Shown: positions 17,505 to 26,390 of the stretch, piece by piece
Layout: each line of letters begins with the position of its first letter
Numbering within the stretch: the stretch's first letter is position 1
Assembly: GCA_028821145.1 (NCBI GenBank)
Contig: JAPPHC010000052.1
Coordinates: 1 to 64,000 of the forward strand
Reading direction: 5' to 3'
DNA length: 64,000 nt
DNA from: Gammaproteobacteria bacterium
Lineage (GTDB): Bacteria; Pseudomonadota; Gammaproteobacteria; Steroidobacterales; Foliamicaceae
Program-made: the position numbers and the translations under genes
Notes under the pieces: model-generated
What the model was told of the DNA's origin: nothing
Databases searched by the model: none
What the model saw: only the letters and a program-made list of their open reading frames with translations

Positions 17505-18787
17505 CGCTTGAAACTACCGCTCCCGCGGCGGCCCTCGATCGCTATATGGTCGCGAACATCGCAGCGGAGCCGGTCATTGTCGAAGGAAGTGGGGCGACCG
17601 TCACCGACGAAGGCGGAAGAACATACATCGATCTTGAGGCGGGTCCGGGCGTCGTTTCGGTAGGACATTGCCATCCCAGGGTGGTGACCGCCGTTCGAGA
17701 GCAGGTGGGCCGGCTGACTCAAAGCCCGGGGCGTTTCTACAGCCGCCTGTCGTGGGGCCTGGTGAAGCGGCTTTCGGAACTCACTGGCGGACACCTCTCG
17801 AAGGCCTTTATCGCCAATAGCGGGGCCGAGGCTAACGACGGCGCAATCAAGGTCGCGATCAAGCACGCGCTCAAAAGCGGCAAGAAAGGCCTCGGAATTC
17901 TCGCTTTCGACCACGGGTTTCACGGCAGGCTGTCGCTGGGCTTGTCCCTGTCCGGGTTTGCGGCGCGCAAGACCGGCTTCGGGCCCTACGCCAGCTTTCC
18001 CGGCATCGTTCACCTGCCCCCGCCGTATCGTTACCGCCTCGGCGAGCGCGATTACCTGGCGGAAATCGAATCGGCACTGCGCACCCGCGTGGCGGGCGAG
18101 GCGGCGATCCTGATCTCCGAGCCGATATGGTGCGTGGGCGGCGTATACGGGCCGCCGGCGGATTTCTGGCCCCGGGTCGCCGAACTGTGCGGGAAGCACC
18201 GGATCACGCTGATCTTCGATGAAGTCTTTGCAGGCTTCGGGCGAACCGGGAAAATGTTCTCTTACCAGCACTTCGACGTAGAGCCCGACATACTCACCTT
18301 TGCCAAGGCGGTCGGCGGCGGGCTGCCGCTTGCCGGGTATATCGCGACCGAGGAAGTGGGCTCGGCGCTGGAGGTGGGCGATCATTTCACGACATTTGGC
18401 GCCAACAACCAGGTGGGCGTCGCGGCCGGGCACGCGGTGCTCGATATCCTCGAGGAAGAGCGCCTGGTGGAGCGCTCGGCGGAAGCCGGCCGCCGTTTCC
18501 TTGACGGTCTGACGCGGCTCAAGAGCAAGCATGACTGCATCGGCGACGTCCGTGGTTACGGGCTCATGTTGGGCGTCGAACTGGTCAGGGACCGCGCGAG
18601 CAGGGAGCCGGCCGCCGACCTCGCCAGACAGGTGCAGGCTGCCCTGATGGACGCCGGCGTGCTGGTTTCCATTACCGGCACGTACGGCTGCGTATTGCGA
18701 ATCACGCCGCCGCTGGTGATCAGCGATGACCAGATTGACGAGTCGATCAGGGCATTCGACGCCGCCTTTTCCCGCTGCAAGGAATAA
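17501..18787 (+). CDS. Class III PLP-dependent aminotransferase (1 of 2)
   Basis: A 428-residue aminotransferase of the omega-amino acid/GABA type. The PLP lysine is Lys269 in TFAKAVGGG, with the FDEVFAGFGRTGK segment before it and NSGAEAND earlier. It transfers a terminal amino group to a 2-oxo acid, leaving an aldehyde or oxo acid. The ATG at 17501 overlaps the ureohydrolase stop (ATGA) and only 2 bases separate it from the next aldehyde dehydrogenase, so the three probably act in sequence: de-guanidination, transamination, oxidation. The substrate chain length cannot be read here. Confidence 0.9.
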   Translation: MTLETTAPAAALDRYMVANIAAEPVIVEGSGATVTDEGGRTYIDLEAGPGVVSVGHCHPRVVTAVREQVGRLTQSPGRFYSRLSWGLVKRLSELTGGHLSKAFIANSGAEANDGAIKVAIKHALKSGKKGLGILAFDHGFHGRLSLGLSLSGFAARKTGFGPYASFPGIVHLPPPYRYRLGERDYLAEIESALRTRVAGEAAILISEPIWCVGGVYGPPADFWPRVAELCGKHRITLIFDEVFAGFGRTGKMFSYQHFDVEPDILTFAKAVGGGLPLAGYIATEEVGSALEVGDHFTTFGANNQVGVAAGHAVLDILEEERLVERSAEAGRRFLDGLTRLKSKHDCIGDVRGYGLMLGVELVRDRASREPAADLARQVQAALMDAGVLVSITGTYGCVLRITPPLVISDDQIDESIRAFDAAFSRCKE

Positions 18788-18789
18788 TA

Positions 18790-20232
18790 ATGAATTATTT
18801 CAATCCTTTATGGGAACAGTCGGTGTTCATCAACAATGATTGGGTAAGAGCAGGCGGTGCTGCCGAGGTACTGGACAAGTTCGACAATTCCGTGATTGGC
18901 GTGGTAGCTCACGGCGGCCAGGCTCTGACGCATGACGCCGTGGCGGCGGCGGAGGCGGCGTTCAAGGCAGGTTCGATTCATCCGTACCGGCGCTACGAGA
19001 TCCTGAGCAGGGGCCGTGAGCTCATTGCGGAACGCGAAGAACAGATTCTGCACCTGATGGTGGGAGAAACGGGATTCACCCTTGGCGATTGCAGGACCGA
19101 GTTCAACCGCTGTTTGCAGACTTTCGCCGCATCCGCCGAGGAAGCGAAGCGGCTGACCGGCGAAATGGTTCCGATCACCGCGGCGCCCGGGCAGGATGAA
19201 CGCAGGATAGCTTTCACCGTGCGCAAACCGATCGGGGTGGTCTGCGCGATAACGCCGTTCAATTCCCCTCTCAACACAGTGGCGCACAAGGTGCTGCCGG
19301 CCATCGCCGCCGGGAATACGGTCGTTCTCAAGCCGGCCACCTACACGCCGTTATGTTCCGCGGTTCTGTGCGAGGTGCTGGCCGAGGCCGGCCTCCCGCC
19401 CGGCTATCTGAACATGGTGACGGGAGGAGGCAGCACGACAGGACGCACGCTGCTGCACGACCAGCGCATTGCCTACTATGCGTTCACCGGCAGCACCGAG
19501 GTGGGACGCGAGATTCAGCAGGCCGCGGGCCTGCGGCGCACGCAACTGGAGCTGGGAAACATTTCCGGCACCATCGTCTGCGCGGACGCCACGCTTGAAA
19601 CGGCCGTATCAAAATGCGCGGCGGCCTCGTTTCGCAAGGCCGGACAGGTTTGCACCTCGGTGCAGCGGATCTTCGTGGAAAGCAGCCTGGCCGATGAGTT
19701 CGTCGATGCCCTGTGCGGGAAGACACAATCGCTTGCGGTCGGCGATCCGCGAAATGCGAGTACTTTCGTGGGGCCGATGATCGACGGCAGGGAAGCGCAG
19801 CGTATCGAGAACTGGATTGTCGAGGCAGCCCGGGAGGGTGCGGAAATACTTACAGGAGGGGACCGGGAAGGCGCGCTGGTGCAGCCGACGATCATTACCG
19901 GCGCTTCTTCCCGGGCGCGGGTCCTGACCGACGAGGCCTTTGCGCCGGTTGTCACCGTGGTTCCCTTCGATTCGCTGGACGAAGCGCTGGCAGGGGTCAA
20001 CGCAACGCCGTACGGCCTGTCGGCGGGAATATTCACCAATGACGTGACCCGCGGCCTCGACGCCATCCGCGCACTGGACATGGGGAACATTCATATCAAT
20101 GACACTTCCTCCAGCCGGGTCGATCTCATGCCCTATGGCGGCATCAAGGACAGCGGGCACGGCCGGGAGGGGCCGCGATACGCTGTACGGGACATGACCG
20201 AAGAGCAACTGGTCGTCATCAACCCCGGTTGA
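18790..20232 (+). CDS. NAD(P)-dependent aldehyde dehydrogenase (2 of 3)
   Basis: A 480-residue aldehyde dehydrogenase only distantly like the first one in this operon. The catalytic nucleophile is Cys288 in KAGQVCTS and the Glu lies in QLELGNISG. The coenzyme motifs ITPFNSPLN and FTGSTEVG place it with lactaldehyde/glyceraldehyde-3-phosphate (GAPN)-like or phosphonoacetaldehyde-like members. It starts 2 bases after the aminotransferase, whose aldehyde product it may oxidise. The last 14 bases overlap the end of the convergent GH13 gene, so this is the end of the operon and no separate terminator is seen. Confidence 0.92.
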   Translation: MNYFNPLWEQSVFINNDWVRAGGAAEVLDKFDNSVIGVVAHGGQALTHDAVAAAEAAFKAGSIHPYRRYEILSRGRELIAEREEQILHLMVGETGFTLGDCRTEFNRCLQTFAASAEEAKRLTGEMVPITAAPGQDERRIAFTVRKPIGVVCAITPFNSPLNTVAHKVLPAIAAGNTVVLKPATYTPLCSAVLCEVLAEAGLPPGYLNMVTGGGSTTGRTLLHDQRIAYYAFTGSTEVGREIQQAAGLRRTQLELGNISGTIVCADATLETAVSKCAAASFRKAGQVCTSVQRIFVESSLADEFVDALCGKTQSLAVGDPRNASTFVGPMIDGREAQRIENWIVEAAREGAEILTGGDREGALVQPTIITGASSRARVLTDEAFAPVVTVVPFDSLDEALAGVNATPYGLSAGIFTNDVTRGLDAIRALDMGNIHINDTSSSRVDLMPYGGIKDSGHGREGPRYAVRDMTEEQLVVINPG

Positions 20233-21835
20233 CCGGCAGAAACGCGAATCCCCAACCCGGCAGTCGCAGGCGGTCGTCTGCAAAGCCGGTGCCTGGCGAG
20301 AATAGGGCAGGTTGCGGCGAATCCGCTTCAAGCGATGTGTCTCCCGACGAATCGTCAAGATTCACTATCAGTTTCATGGATTCGCCGTTCATTCTTCGCT
20401 CGATGATCAGCAATTGGTCGGCAACGACGCTTACATGCATGTTTCCGTGCCGCAGGGCCGCTGACCCCTGCCGCAAGGCCATGAGCTTGCGGAATACCTG
20501 CAGCGTGGAACCCGCGTCCGCCTCTTGCCGATCACGTGCAAGGGCCCGGTGTGCGGGCGATGCATTCAGCCAGGGCTGCGTTCCGGCGTTGAAGCCCAGG
20601 TTGGGAGCTGCCGACTTCCACGGAAAGGGCGTGCGCGCTCCATCCCGCTGGACCCCATGCGGGTAAAAGCGAACGCCCCGGGGATCCCGGGCTTCATCCC
20701 TGGAAAGCTCAGCGTGCGGCAGGCCCAATTCGTCGCCCTGATAGACATGCAGGTTGCCCCGGGTCGCCAGGAGGACCGCAAGCACGGCTTGCCACTTCAC
20801 CGCCGTTGCCTTGCTTCCGAAGATATTCGTGGGGCCACGCACACAGTCATGGTTGCTCAGGTAGTGGGTTAGCCAGGCGCCGGCTTCACCCATTGCCTTC
20901 AACTGCCGGCCCAGCTTTTTCGCCAGCGGTCTTTTGCCGGAGCCGAGCTGTGTCGCATAGGAACTATGGAATCGCCTGTTGCCGGAACAGTAGGCCAGTG
21001 CGTCAGCCAGAGGCTTGTCGCTTGATATCTCGGCGACCGAGTAAAGTCCGCCGGACTCATCGAGCAAATCCCGGATGCGTTCCACGAATGCGTAACTCTC
21101 GTCGCGGGAGCCGTCGTAGACCATCCGTTGCGCCCAGAGCGGAAATTCGTAATTCTCCGCGTCGGAGGGCGGGTTATCGCGAAGCGCGTCATCCACCATC
21201 AGGAAATTGGCCACGTCGAAGCGAAAGCCGTCGACTCCCTTGTCAATCCAGTGTTTTCCCACGTCCAGCAATGCCGACTGCACGTCCGGATGCTGGGCGC
21301 GAAGATGGGGCATTCCGCGAAGGAAATGCGTCATGTAGTACTGTCGACGACTGGGACACCACTCCCAGGCCGGACCCCCGAACAGGGAACGCCAGTTGTT
21401 CGGTTCCGTCCCGTCGCGCTTCGCGTCCGCCCACAAGTACCAGTCGGCTTTCGGATTGTCCCGGGACGACCGGCTTTCCATGAACCACTCGTGCAGGTGG
21501 GAGGTGTAGGTCCAGACCTGATCCAGGACGATTCTCAGGCCGCGGCCATGGGCTGCCCGAACAAGCTCGTCGAAATCGCGCTCGGTTCCCAGATGCGGGT
21601 TGATCTTTTTCTGGTCGATCGGGTCGTAACCGAAATCCTCCATGGCCGAGAGATGCACCGGGCACAGCCAGATTCCGTCAACGCCGAGGCTCGCTATGTA
21701 GTCCAGGCCCTCGATCACGCCCCGCAGATCGCCCCAACCGTCGTTGTCGGCATCGCGAAAACTCAGGGGATACACCTGGTAAAGAGCGGCGCCCCGCCAC
21801 CACTCGCCGGCGTCGATGTTGTTGCGTGCGGACAC
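20219..21835 (-). CDS. GH13 alpha-glucosidase/alpha-amylase family enzyme
   Basis: A 538-residue GH13 enzyme of the oligo-1,6-glucosidase/alpha-glucosidase shape: barrel start YQVYPLSFRDADNDGWGDLRG, nucleophile Asp207 in GFRFDVANF, acid Glu269 in VAEIS, and Asp330 in SNHD. Region I reads DQVWTYTS, where relatives have a His before the TS; here it is Tyr110, which may change the glycon pocket. The start is taken as a GTG at 21835, 4 bases after the sulfatase stop; a start at 21898 would overlap the sulfatase by 59 bases. No signal peptide is seen, so it is probably cytoplasmic. It is the last gene of a three-gene operon for sugar-containing material. Confidence 0.85.
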   Translation of the reverse strand: MSARNNIDAGEWWRGAALYQVYPLSFRDADNDGWGDLRGVIEGLDYIASLGVDGIWLCPVHLSAMEDFGYDPIDQKKINPHLGTERDFDELVRAAHGRGLRIVLDQVWTYTSHLHEWFMESRSSRDNPKADWYLWADAKRDGTEPNNWRSLFGGPAWEWCPSRRQYYMTHFLRGMPHLRAQHPDVQSALLDVGKHWIDKGVDGFRFDVANFLMVDDALRDNPPSDAENYEFPLWAQRMVYDGSRDESYAFVERIRDLLDESGGLYSVAEISSDKPLADALAYCSGNRRFHSSYATQLGSGKRPLAKKLGRQLKAMGEAGAWLTHYLSNHDCVRGPTNIFGSKATAVKWQAVLAVLLATRGNLHVYQGDELGLPHAELSRDEARDPRGVRFYPHGVQRDGARTPFPWKSAAPNLGFNAGTQPWLNASPAHRALARDRQEADAGSTLQVFRKLMALRQGSAALRHGNMHVSVVADQLLIIERRMNGESMKLIVNLDDSSGDTSLEADSPQPALFSPGTGFADDRLRLPGWGFAFLPVNRG

Positions 21836-21839
21836 GGCG

Positions 21840-23168
21840 TCAGTCCCCCACGGACTGGTGTTGGGGAATTCCTTCCAGTTCCTTGCGGCCCGCGTCAAGC
21901 AGCGACTGCATGCGCTTCAGCACCTCCGGTTCGCTGTCGGCCATGTTGAAGAGTTCGCTGCCATGGGTTTCGATGTCGTAGAGCAGCGGATGCCGGTAGC
22001 CGGGATCGAGATGATCGATTTCCCATACCTGCATGAAAGTCCTGACCAGGTACCTCCACCGCTGCGTGCGAACGGCCGCAATCCGGTCTCCTGTGAAGAA
22101 ATAGAGCGCCTCGTGCGGCGAAACCGCAGCCCCAAGTAGCAGGGCGGAAACATCCCGTCCGTCCATCTGCAGGTCCGCGGGCACGCCGGCGCCGGCCACG
22201 GCGGCGAGCGTCGGCATCAGGTCGATATTCATCGACAGGCCTGAGGTTGTCACGCCGGGCGGAATCACGCCGGGCCACCGGACGACTAGCGGCACAAGGT
22301 AACCGCCTTCCCAGGTGCCGGCCTTGCCGCCGCGCGCGGCCCCGCCCGAGCCGTCCCAGGCGCGGCCGTTGTCGCTGGTGAAGATAACAAGCGTTTCCCG
22401 CGTCTTGCCGGAGTCTTCGATCGCTTCAAGCACCTTTGCGATACCCGCGTCCATCTCCTCCACGACATCGCCGTAGGGTCCGGCCGCGGAGCGCTTCCGG
22501 AACGCTTTGCCCGGCACGTTCGGATAATGCGGCGCCACGGTCGGCAAGTAGAGAAAGAAGGGACGATCACCTGAGGACGCGATCAATCGAGCGGCCTCGT
22601 TGGCAAGGCGCGCGTGTATCGTTGATTGACGCAGCGGATCCTCGATTTTTTCCTGGTTGCGGAAAAGGGCTACGCCTTCCATGTCGTTCGAATACTGAAT
22701 TCCGAAAAAGTAGTCGAATCCATGCCGTGTGGGCCAAGCCGAAGGCGTGTGTCCAAGGTGCCACTTGCCTACGATCCACGTGTCATAGCCGGCAGCCTTC
22801 AGAATTTCCGCCAGGGTGACTTCGCCTTCGCCCAGTCCGTATTCCGCCTCCGGAAAGATCACGTCACCCGCAAGGCGCGAGCGCACCGGGTAGCGGCCGG
22901 TCAGCAGGCCCGCCCGCGATGGCGTGCACACGTTGGCGCTCGCGAAAAACTGCGTGAAGCGGACACCCTGTTGAGCCAGCGAGTCGATGGCCGGCGTGCG
23001 GACAAAGCGGGCGCCGTATGCGCCGACATCGCCGTAACCGAGATCGTCGGCGAGCAACAGGACGATGTTCGGACTTTTCGGTGGATCGCTGGCCGCCGCC
23101 GTATTGCCTTGAGCTGCCCCGAGCCAGAGTACGAGAACGGCGAGTGGGACTAGTGCCGGTCTGTGCAT
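21840..23168 (-). CDS. Type I (formylglycine) sulfatase, exported
   Basis: A 442-residue arylsulfatase-family enzyme that removes sulfate esters. A Sec signal peptide (residues 1-26) precedes the N-terminal metal-site Asp pair in LLADDLGYGD. The sulfatase signature VCTPSRAGLLTGR contains Cys81, which must be oxidised to formylglycine by an enzyme not found in this window. Further motifs are GKWHLGH and SDNGRAWDG. The ATG at 23168 lies inside the end of the upstream GH43-like gene (19-base overlap). It probably works in the periplasm or outside on a sulfated sugar or other sulfate ester. Confidence 0.93.
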   Translation of the reverse strand: MHRPALVPLAVLVLWLGAAQGNTAAASDPPKSPNIVLLLADDLGYGDVGAYGARFVRTPAIDSLAQQGVRFTQFFASANVCTPSRAGLLTGRYPVRSRLAGDVIFPEAEYGLGEGEVTLAEILKAAGYDTWIVGKWHLGHTPSAWPTRHGFDYFFGIQYSNDMEGVALFRNQEKIEDPLRQSTIHARLANEAARLIASSGDRPFFLYLPTVAPHYPNVPGKAFRKRSAAGPYGDVVEEMDAGIAKVLEAIEDSGKTRETLVIFTSDNGRAWDGSGGAARGGKAGTWEGGYLVPLVVRWPGVIPPGVTTSGLSMNIDLMPTLAAVAGAGVPADLQMDGRDVSALLLGAAVSPHEALYFFTGDRIAAVRTQRWRYLVRTFMQVWEIDHLDPGYRHPLLYDIETHGSELFNMADSEPEVLKRMQSLLDAGRKELEGIPQHQSVGD

Positions 23169-24229
23169 TGCATGGCCTGCGCGATTTCAAGCCTGGCGCC
23201 GGCGATTCCCTGTTCTCCCGCAATTGCGTAATACAGGTACAGGCGGCCATCGTCCTCGAAGACGTAGGGGTCGCGCAAAGCGTGCTCAGGCGCATAGCTC
23301 CCGCCGCCTTGCGAACTCCGGACAGGTTGCCGTGCGCCTTCGTAGTCCCGCTGCGGCGCAAGGACCGTGTCCGGCGGGCCCGCCAACCAGCTTTGCGGGT
23401 CCGTGTTCAGTTCCACCTCGGTGGCGAGTATCCGTTCCGGGGCATCGCCGACACGGGTGTAGAAAACGTAGAGCCGATCCCCGCAGCGGTACACGGCCGC
23501 GTGCCTCATGTCCCGGATGAACGGTCCGACGCTGCTGAACGGCCCCAGCGGACTGTCGGCCTTGTAAAGCTCTCCCCAGCGCGTATTGTCGAGCTTGGCG
23601 ATCGCGAAGAAGCGCTCGCGCCATTCGAACACGCGAAAGTAATAGCGTCCGAGTACCGCGCTGGCGGGGGTGAATCGAATGCCGTCCTCGGAAACCGCGG
23701 CCGCGGTCTTCTGGCTCTCGCTTCCCGCAAGCGGCGCGTGAAAATACATGAGAATGCGTTGCCGCTGCTCGTCGACATGCACGTCGGGGGAAGCGATATG
23801 GTCCCAGAACAGGTCACGAATCTGGTCGAGCCGCAACGTTCCCGGTTCATGCACCGTCCAGGGGCCAAGGGGTGAATCCGCATAGGCGAGCCGGATATAG
23901 TCGCCCACGTGGTTGGCGAAGTACATGTAGTACCGCCCAAGGGGATTCTCGATCCATTCCGGTACGCGAATGACCGATGGGCCGTTGATGCTCGGGCAAT
24001 CCGGGTAGTCGGTCCGATATTTGGGCGCACACTCGTCCAGCCCGGGGGAGCTTGCGAAGGTGACCAGCGGGTTCCCGGCAAACCGGGTAACGGTCATCCC
24101 ATCCGGAGCGGCCTGCGTGTCGCTGTCCGATGCAGCGCAGGCGGTGGCTGCCAGGAGAATCGCGCTGGTCTTCAGGATGTGTCGTGCGGGCACGCAAGCG
24201 GTCCGACAGCCCGATCTGCAGTCTAGCAT
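23150..24229 (-). CDS. Exported five-bladed-propeller glycosidase-like protein (GH43/GH32-like)
   Basis: A protein of about 350 residues with repeated propeller-type blades (YYMYFANHVGDYIRLAYAD, SPLGPW, GELYKADSPLGPF, LYVFYTRVGD, RLYLYYAI), like glycosidases and pseudo-glycosidases of the GH43/GH32/GH117 clans. Candidate acids include SPDVHVD and RDPYVFED. The N-terminus is exported: a hydrophobic run ends at a Cys in AATACAAS, possibly a lipoprotein site. The ATG at 24229 is used; a GTG at 24193 gives a neater signal sequence. The open frame extends to 24286 but would run through operator site 3, so that start is rejected. It is the first gene of the minus-strand sulfatase/GH13 operon. Confidence 0.72.
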   Translation of the reverse strand: MLDCRSGCRTACVPARHILKTSAILLAATACAASDSDTQAAPDGMTVTRFAGNPLVTFASSPGLDECAPKYRTDYPDCPSINGPSVIRVPEWIENPLGRYYMYFANHVGDYIRLAYADSPLGPWTVHEPGTLRLDQIRDLFWDHIASPDVHVDEQRQRILMYFHAPLAGSESQKTAAAVSEDGIRFTPASAVLGRYYFRVFEWRERFFAIAKLDNTRWGELYKADSPLGPFSSVGPFIRDMRHAAVYRCGDRLYVFYTRVGDAPERILATEVELNTDPQSWLAGPPDTVLAPQRDYEGARQPVRSSQGGGSYAPEHALRDPYVFEDDGRLYLYYAIAGEQGIAGARLEIAQAMQCTDRH

Positions 24230-24241
24230 AGCCGGATTTTT

Positions 24242-24258
24242 GCATACTATTTGCATAC
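24242..24258. promoter_or_regulatory. Operator site 3: GCATAC-N5-GCATAC (divergent promoter region)
   Basis: Two GCATAC hexamers (24242-24247, 24253-24258) with a 5-base spacer lie in the 47-base gap between the minus-strand sulfatase operon and the plus-strand Gfo/Idh/MocA operon. It has the same geometry as sites 1, 2, 4 and 5. A single element here could control both directions, which would place carbohydrate release and sugar oxidation under the same switch. TACTAT (24245-24250) may be a -10 element for the plus direction. Confidence 0.68.
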
Positions 24259-24276
24259 AGAGACCAGGTTTGTCGA

Positions 24277-25284
24277 ATGCCGTCAATTGATTTCGCAGTC
24301 ATCGGAACCCATCACGCGCACGTGTACGACATCGTCGACGGGTTGATCGCAGCAGGTGCGCGGTTGGCCGGTTTCGCCGGCGACGACGAAGCCGGGAACG
24401 CCGCGTTCGCCGCGCGTTATGCCGGCGCCCGCCGGGAGAAAGGCGCGGCATCCATCCTCGCGCGGGAGGACGTGCAGGCCGTAGTGGTGTGCGGGCTTCC
24501 GTCGGAACGGGCCGACGTGGCCTGCAAGGCGATGAGGGCGGGCAAGGACGTGATCGTGGACAAGCCGCCTGCCGTTACGGCCGGACAACTGGCAGATGTT
24601 CGCAGGACGCAGGGCGAAACCGGACAGCGGTTTCTTGTCGTATTCGGTGAGCTGCTTTCGGGCGCACTTGCAAAGGCTCTCGAGCTGTACCGGGAAGGCC
24701 GTATCGGCGAACTCGTCAGTGTCGCCGGCATGGCACCGCACCTACTGGGAGAGGGGCGGCCCGAATGGTTTTACGACTCCGCCCGTAATGGCGGACTTCT
24801 AGTTGACATCGGTTGCCATCAGATCGCCCAGTTCCTCACCATCACCGCCGACCCTGCCGCGGAGCTCGTGGACGCCAGCATTGCCTGCTTCGGCGGCCGC
24901 GACGGCTTCTTCGACAGTGGCGACATCGTCCTCCGCAGCCGGCGGGTGAGGGGTTACGCCCGCGTGGACTGGATGACCCCGGACGGTCTGGGCGAATGGG
25001 GCGACGTGCGCACGATGATTACCGGTACCAAGGGTTATCTCGACGTGCGCAAGACGGTGGATATCGGCAGGCCTGAATCGTGGGACGTTCTGTACGTCGT
25101 CGATTCGCGGGGCATCGAGAGAATCGAGTGCGAGCATGCGCCGCCGGATTTCTATTCGAAGCTGATCGCCGATGTTCACGACCGCACGGACCGGTCGATT
25201 CCGCATGAGATTTCGTTTCGGACGATGGAGCTGGCGATCCGGGCCCAGGAATTCGCCGAGTCGCGCTGGCCGTGTATACGATGA
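24277..25284 (+). CDS. Gfo/Idh/MocA family oxidoreductase (1 of 3)
   Basis: A 335-residue NAD(P)-dependent dehydrogenase of the Gfo/Idh/MocA family, which oxidises or epimerises sugars, cyclitols and glycosides. The N-terminal Rossmann region begins FAVIGTHHAHVYDIV. The usual EKP motif reads VDKPPAV, with Asp for Glu. The C-terminal domain has NGGLLVDIGCHQI with the conserved D-x-G-x-H pattern. The ATG at 24277 sits 18 bases after operator site 3. It overlaps the second dehydrogenase by 4 bases. Three such enzymes in series suggest oxidation of several sugar positions or several sugars. Confidence 0.88.
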   Translation: MPSIDFAVIGTHHAHVYDIVDGLIAAGARLAGFAGDDEAGNAAFAARYAGARREKGAASILAREDVQAVVVCGLPSERADVACKAMRAGKDVIVDKPPAVTAGQLADVRRTQGETGQRFLVVFGELLSGALAKALELYREGRIGELVSVAGMAPHLLGEGRPEWFYDSARNGGLLVDIGCHQIAQFLTITADPAAELVDASIACFGGRDGFFDSGDIVLRSRRVRGYARVDWMTPDGLGEWGDVRTMITGTKGYLDVRKTVDIGRPESWDVLYVVDSRGIERIECEHAPPDFYSKLIADVHDRTDRSIPHEISFRTMELAIRAQEFAESRWPCIR

Positions 25285-26390
25285 CAGGTTCGTCCACGGT
25301 CCGGGTAGCAATCGTCGGCGCCGGCGCAATCGCCGATTATCACGCGCGGGCATACACGACGCTCGCGCCGCGCTTTCGGCTTACGGCCGTTTTCGATACG
25401 GACCTGCCCAAAGCCCGGGCGTTTGCAAAAACGCACGGCGTCCGGCGCGTATGCAACACGCTGCAGGAAATCGTGCAGCTTGAAGACCTTGAACTTGTCG
25501 ACCTGTGCACCCCGCCGTTCCTGCATGTTCGACAAGCAGCCGAGGTCCTTGCGGGCGGGCGCCATGTTCTCTGCGAGAAGCCCATTGCGGGGTCGCTGCG
25601 CGACATCGACAGGCTCGGCGAGCTTGAGCGGCGCGCGCAAAGGCATCTCTTCCCCGTATTCCAGTATCGATTCGATACGCAGGTTCGCAAGACGCTGGCG
25701 CTGAAGGATGCGGGATTGCTCGGCAATCATCGGCTCTCCACCGTCGAGAATTTCTGGTTTCGGGACGACAGCTACTTTCGCCCGTCAGGACGCGGCAGTT
25801 GGCGGCATGACCTGGGTGGAACGCTGGCCAGCCATGCCATCCATGCGCACGACATCCTTTGCGAAGTCGTCGGAATGCCGAAGCGCGTGTTTGCGCGCAC
25901 CTCCAGCATTCGCGAAGGGATCGAAACGGAGGATATGGCCGCGGCGACCTTCATTTTCGGCGATGGCAGTTTTGCGACTTCCGCGGCGAACCTGGACAGC
26001 AAGCTGGAGCAGAGTCGTTTCTGTTTCGTATTCAAGCGGGTCTCGGTCGAAGGCGTCGTGGACATGACCCGCTGGAAACAGTCGCCGTGGCGATTCGTGC
26101 CTGCCGATCCGTCCGACCAGGACGCGATCGCGAAAACCATTGCCGAAGTGGACCCGAAACGGGAGCAATTCGAGGCGCAGTTTGCGGCGTTGCACGATTG
26201 CCTCGTACATGGACATCCGGCGCCGGTGACGCTGGAGGATGCTCGCCGCTCCGTTGAGCTGCTCACCGCCATGTACTATTCGGCCGACCATGCCACGGAA
26301 GTCGAGTTGCCGCTTAGAGTCGATCATGCCTACTACGATGGCTGGCTAGCGGAACCGGAGAGTGCCGGGGGAGAAACACGCGATGGCTGA
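25281..26390 (+). CDS. Gfo/Idh/MocA family oxidoreductase (2 of 3)
   Basis: A 369-residue dehydrogenase with a GAGAIADYHARAY nucleotide-binding start, the canonical CEKPIAG motif, and RHDLGGTLASHAIHAHD supplying the D-x-G-x-H-type catalytic region. It is clearly diverged from the genes on both sides, so it has its own substrate. The ATG at 25281 overlaps the previous stop (ATGA); a GTG at 25272 is a weaker alternative. An isolated GTATAC at 25274 has no partner hexamer and is not called an operator. It overlaps the third dehydrogenase by 8 bases. Confidence 0.88.
   Translation: MTGSSTVRVAIVGAGAIADYHARAYTTLAPRFRLTAVFDTDLPKARAFAKTHGVRRVCNTLQEIVQLEDLELVDLCTPPFLHVRQAAEVLAGGRHVLCEKPIAGSLRDIDRLGELERRAQRHLFPVFQYRFDTQVRKTLALKDAGLLGNHRLSTVENFWFRDDSYFRPSGRGSWRHDLGGTLASHAIHAHDILCEVVGMPKRVFARTSSIREGIETEDMAAATFIFGDGSFATSAANLDSKLEQSRFCFVFKRVSVEGVVDMTRWKQSPWRFVPADPSDQDAIAKTIAEVDPKREQFEAQFAALHDCLVHGHPAPVTLEDARRSVELLTAMYYSADHATEVELPLRVDHAYYDGWLAEPESAGGETRDG

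Noticed and set aside
24230..24286. N-terminal extension of the GH43-like gene to 24286
   Set aside because: It would translate operator site 3 and add a Cys-rich stretch before the signal peptide; starts at 24229 or 24193 are better.
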